Below, piece by piece: positions 63,201-64,000 of a DNA stretch of 64,000 nt (the first letter of the stretch is position 1; every line of letters starts with the position of its first letter). The notes under the pieces were generated by a model that was given only the letters and a program-made list of their open reading frames with translations, was not told the origin of the DNA and searched no databases. Origin of the DNA: Puccinia triticina (lineage: Eukaryota; Basidiomycota; Pucciniomycetes; Pucciniales; Pucciniaceae); the NCBI RefSeq assembly GCF_026914185.1, contig NC_070567.1:4056001-4120000 (forward strand), written 5' to 3'. Made by a program: the position numbers and the translations under genes.

Positions 63201-64000
63201 CGGGTGGCTATGGATGTTGTACACGTCAAGGCTGCTGGAGCGCAGTATCTGATCGTGGCTCGCGACGATTTTTCCGGGTGGGTGGAAGCGAAGTTTCTCA
63301 ACACTCTCAGTTCGGAGGGTGTGGCCACGTTTCTCCATGAGCATTGGACCATGCGCTATGGGTTGGCGCGCTCGTATTCAACGGACGGTGGATCGGAATT
63401 TGGCGGTCAGCTCGCGGAGATGTTGCGCTCATTGCCGGGCCAGCATCGCGTATCCACCCCTTATTGTCCTGAGGGTCAGGGAATGGTGGAGCGCGGCCAT
63501 GCTCCTCTCAAAGCGGCCTTGGTTAAACTCGCCGGCGAAAGCGGGAAACACTGTCGGAGGTATCTTCCACTGGTTCTGTTCGCTGATAGGATCTCAACGA
63601 AGCGCTCGACGGGCTATTCGCCGTACGAGTTGGTTTTTGGTCAGAGGGCCGTGCTTCCTATAGATCTGGAAATGGAATCTTATTTGGGAATCGATTGGGA
63701 CGAGGTGCAAGACACGGCAGATCTTCTTACAGCGCGCTCTCGGCAGCTGGAAAGGAGTGAAGAAGTGCGTGATCTGGCGCACCGCAAGATGATGAGAATG
63801 CGCGAAGAGTCGATCAGATACTGGGAAGAGAAGAATGCAGCGCGGCTCCGAACTCCCTTGCAACCTGGCGAAATGGTTCTGGCTTACAATCGAGCGTTGG
63901 AGACCCAGTGGGGCAAATTGTTTGCCAACCGTTGGGCGGGGCCATTTCGGGTTGTTCAGCAGGTTCGCGGCGGTTCCTACGTGCTGGAGGAACTCGATGG
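60264..64000 (+). CDS. Element C Pol: spacer, RT, RNase H, integrase (open to window end)
   Basis: Continuous frame of at least 1245 codons from the ATG at 60264 with no stop. Spacer (residues 1-270) with two intron-like cassettes and a TAAACTA motif. RT from ~residue 330 with SPVFCVLKSNGKLRVVHDL, LPQGATNSVAVYQ and catalytic IFIDDGGIKGP near residue 526. RNase H with LAVDSSFHAAGAVL and MPDGLSRRP. Integrase zinc finger HENLGHRGETE ... CKSCEACQK near residue 920. Core acidic residues in AMDVVH, STDGGSEF and GMVERG with D-D-E spacing of about 57 and 35. A C-terminal GPFRVV domain, normal for gypsy integrases, continues past the edge. Probably expressed by reinitiation at ATGA. Confidence 0.92.
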   Translation, partial: MSKVDLGSGRFNLESRTRATGSTHIQEIQQPVFHSLSSSHAQNNNSQKHKKITQNIKNISALSGCGSLSDSVSFHSFSGFSSGSRAAGSQGIVEDEGCTRRNWGTKVSSIQLCTSGQDALFSKTLPRATLVSHHLDPVSSSLLGVPATFSDLLRKEGKLFSWKVGCEGGEVVFGAPWRNFGLKVSSNQSAPPRRDAPQICRTLPRATLVSKGRSVGFAFAEKSAFEDFAEHRTWFLMEHGLRLAEQRALLDAWAEGGFLTFATKYKPVSKKIRPVNQAMPQDLNPPLRRPPLSRDPYRGLQRTLAGPFVPQGRVTEERLKVVNFGPDGWLWPDELNLIKNVLAERNLAIAFTAAERGLLKESYGMPYIIPVVEHEPWQKRKIPIPAAKLDEYIKVIRERIDTGLYEQSTSSYTSPVFCVLKSNGKLRVVHDLQPLNRVTIKDAGVPPATEEFVESFAGRACYGLGDIMGGYDERALDPISRPLTTFETPLGRFQLTRLPQGATNSVAVYQAQMMWILQEEIPDHAGIFIDDGGIKGPESDYDGEVLAWHSGIRRFIWEYATVLERVLFRIEESGLTVSASKLAACVPALEIVGHVVCKEGRKMAPTKINKILSWPTPINASEIRGFLGVVVYVRIFIPALSQICLPLRRLTRKDAEWIWTAECDAAFEKLKTIVGKDIVLVKITYGPEAGKIKLAVDSSFHAAGAVLTQEDANGLDRPALYESLLFTDVESRYSQPKLELCGVARILKKLQTVLWGQFFELQVDAHSLIEMINAPSLPNAPMTRWVAFIQLFSFEIVHWPGKSFTMPDGLSRRPMGKGDVVPDTEFDKEEPHIRPRGFCLVGADGGYSGYQQGFWRQLERYLLELKIPEDMNAEDFRALKRKSVDFFVHAGRLMKRGSPCPRIVVTIVEKQDEILRSLHENLGHRGETETYRRIAERFWWPALKKSVVRWCKSCEACQKRDLRRPMEVRGPTGESAVFGRVAMDVVHVKAAGAQYLIVARDDFSGWVEAKFLNTLSSEGVATFLHEHWTMRYGLARSYSTDGGSEFGGQLAEMLRSLPGQHRVSTPYCPEGQGMVERGHAPLKAALVKLAGESGKHCRRYLPLVLFADRISTKRSTGYSPYELVFGQRAVLPIDLEMESYLGIDWDEVQDTADLLTARSRQLERSEEVRDLAHRKMMRMREESIRYWEEKNAARLRTPLQPGEMVLAYNRALETQWGKLFANRWAGPFRVVQQVRGGSYVLEELD
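60582..60693 (+). repeat. Intron-like cassette C2 (pol spacer)
   Basis: GTAAGT at 60582, body with TATGCACCTCCGGGC, CCCTACCACGTGCCAC and TCGTGAGCC, then TTTCTTCATCCCTTTTAG ending at 60693. 112 nt. Confidence 0.78.
60720..60740 (+). repeat. CTCCG...TAAACTA motif in element C
   Basis: CTCCGAAAAGAGGGTAAACT plus A, encoding LRKEGKL, 73 nt upstream of cassette C3. Confidence 0.7.
60813..60924 (+). repeat. Intron-like cassette C3 (pol spacer)
   Basis: GTAAGT at 60813, body with GTGCACCTCCGAGGCGTGAT, CCCTACCGCGTGCCAC and TCGTGAGC, then GGTTTTGCTTTCGCAG ending at 60924. 112 nt, colinear with cassette A4. Confidence 0.78.

Larger units (their letters stand above)
56967..64000 (+). mobile_element. 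Element C, gypsy element of the A/B family (runs off the window)
   Basis: 5' LTR, tRNA-Tyr primer region, leader cassette, gag-protease and an open pol. The left flank has ACGC (56963-56966) as the expected 4-bp duplication; the right copy is outside. Inserted in the DIRS-like RNase H. The most complete coding copy of the family here. Confidence 0.9.

Overview
The window is eukaryotic and almost entirely built of nested transposable elements. Short GT-AG introns (about 54-92 bp), fungal-type Ty1/copia and Ty3/gypsy elements, an intact-ended Helitron, hAT-like and Harbinger-like miniature elements and small secreted-protein genes point to a basidiomycete, most likely a rust fungus (Pucciniales). 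That taxonomic call is inference. No ordinary housekeeping gene was recognised. The only candidate host genes are a tandem pair of small secreted-protein genes (26.0-28.0 kb).

Left part (1-19.5 kb): a minus-strand Ty3/gypsy element (gypsy-E; 13554-19452 plus 1-165) is split in its reverse transcriptase by a plus-strand copia element (copia-1, 166-13548, target duplication CAAGG). Copia-1 is itself split in its integrase region by a minus-strand gypsy element (element A, 2508-11090, target duplication GCGA). Middle-left (20.4-25.1 kb): a badly decayed second copia relic (copia-2), peppered with three short inverted-repeat insertions, followed by a 477-bp hAT-like fold-back element. At 25.8-28.6 kb a tandem segmental duplication carries one intact and one frameshifted secreted-protein gene on the minus strand.

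Middle (28603-47619): a minus-strand chromodomain gypsy element (gypsy-D, target duplication CTAAG, 399-bp LTRs). Its left LTR is interrupted by a 1186-bp inverted-repeat element full of a palindromic minisatellite. A 201-bp TA-flanked element separates its integrase from its chromodomain. An 11.2-kb Helitron (33582-44825, canonical TC...hairpin-CTAG ends, A/T target) sits between its protease and RT. The Helitron encodes a spliced Rep-helicase plus three diverged paralogues (called X1, X2, X3 here) of an unrecognised protein family whose intron positions are conserved; X1 ends in an AT-hook-like tail.

Right part (47.6-64 kb): a DIRS-like or other unusual RT/RNase H element is the host for two insertions of the same gypsy family as element A: element B (51011-56327, a non-autonomous derivative without RT, RNase H or integrase) and element C (56967 to the window end, gag and an open pol).

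A, B and C share three unusual features. (1) A 51-nt primer-binding region is complementary to the 3' two thirds of a mature tRNA-Tyr, ending at G26. (2) A repeated ~100-125 bp cassette begins GTAAGT and ends in a pyrimidine-rich stretch plus YAG, like an intron; it occurs in the leader, several times in the pol 5' spacer, and just before the 3' LTR. (3) A ~20-bp motif ends in TAAACTA and is present in multiple copies in the same spacer. With the Helitron accessory family, these are the strongest candidates for undescribed biology here.
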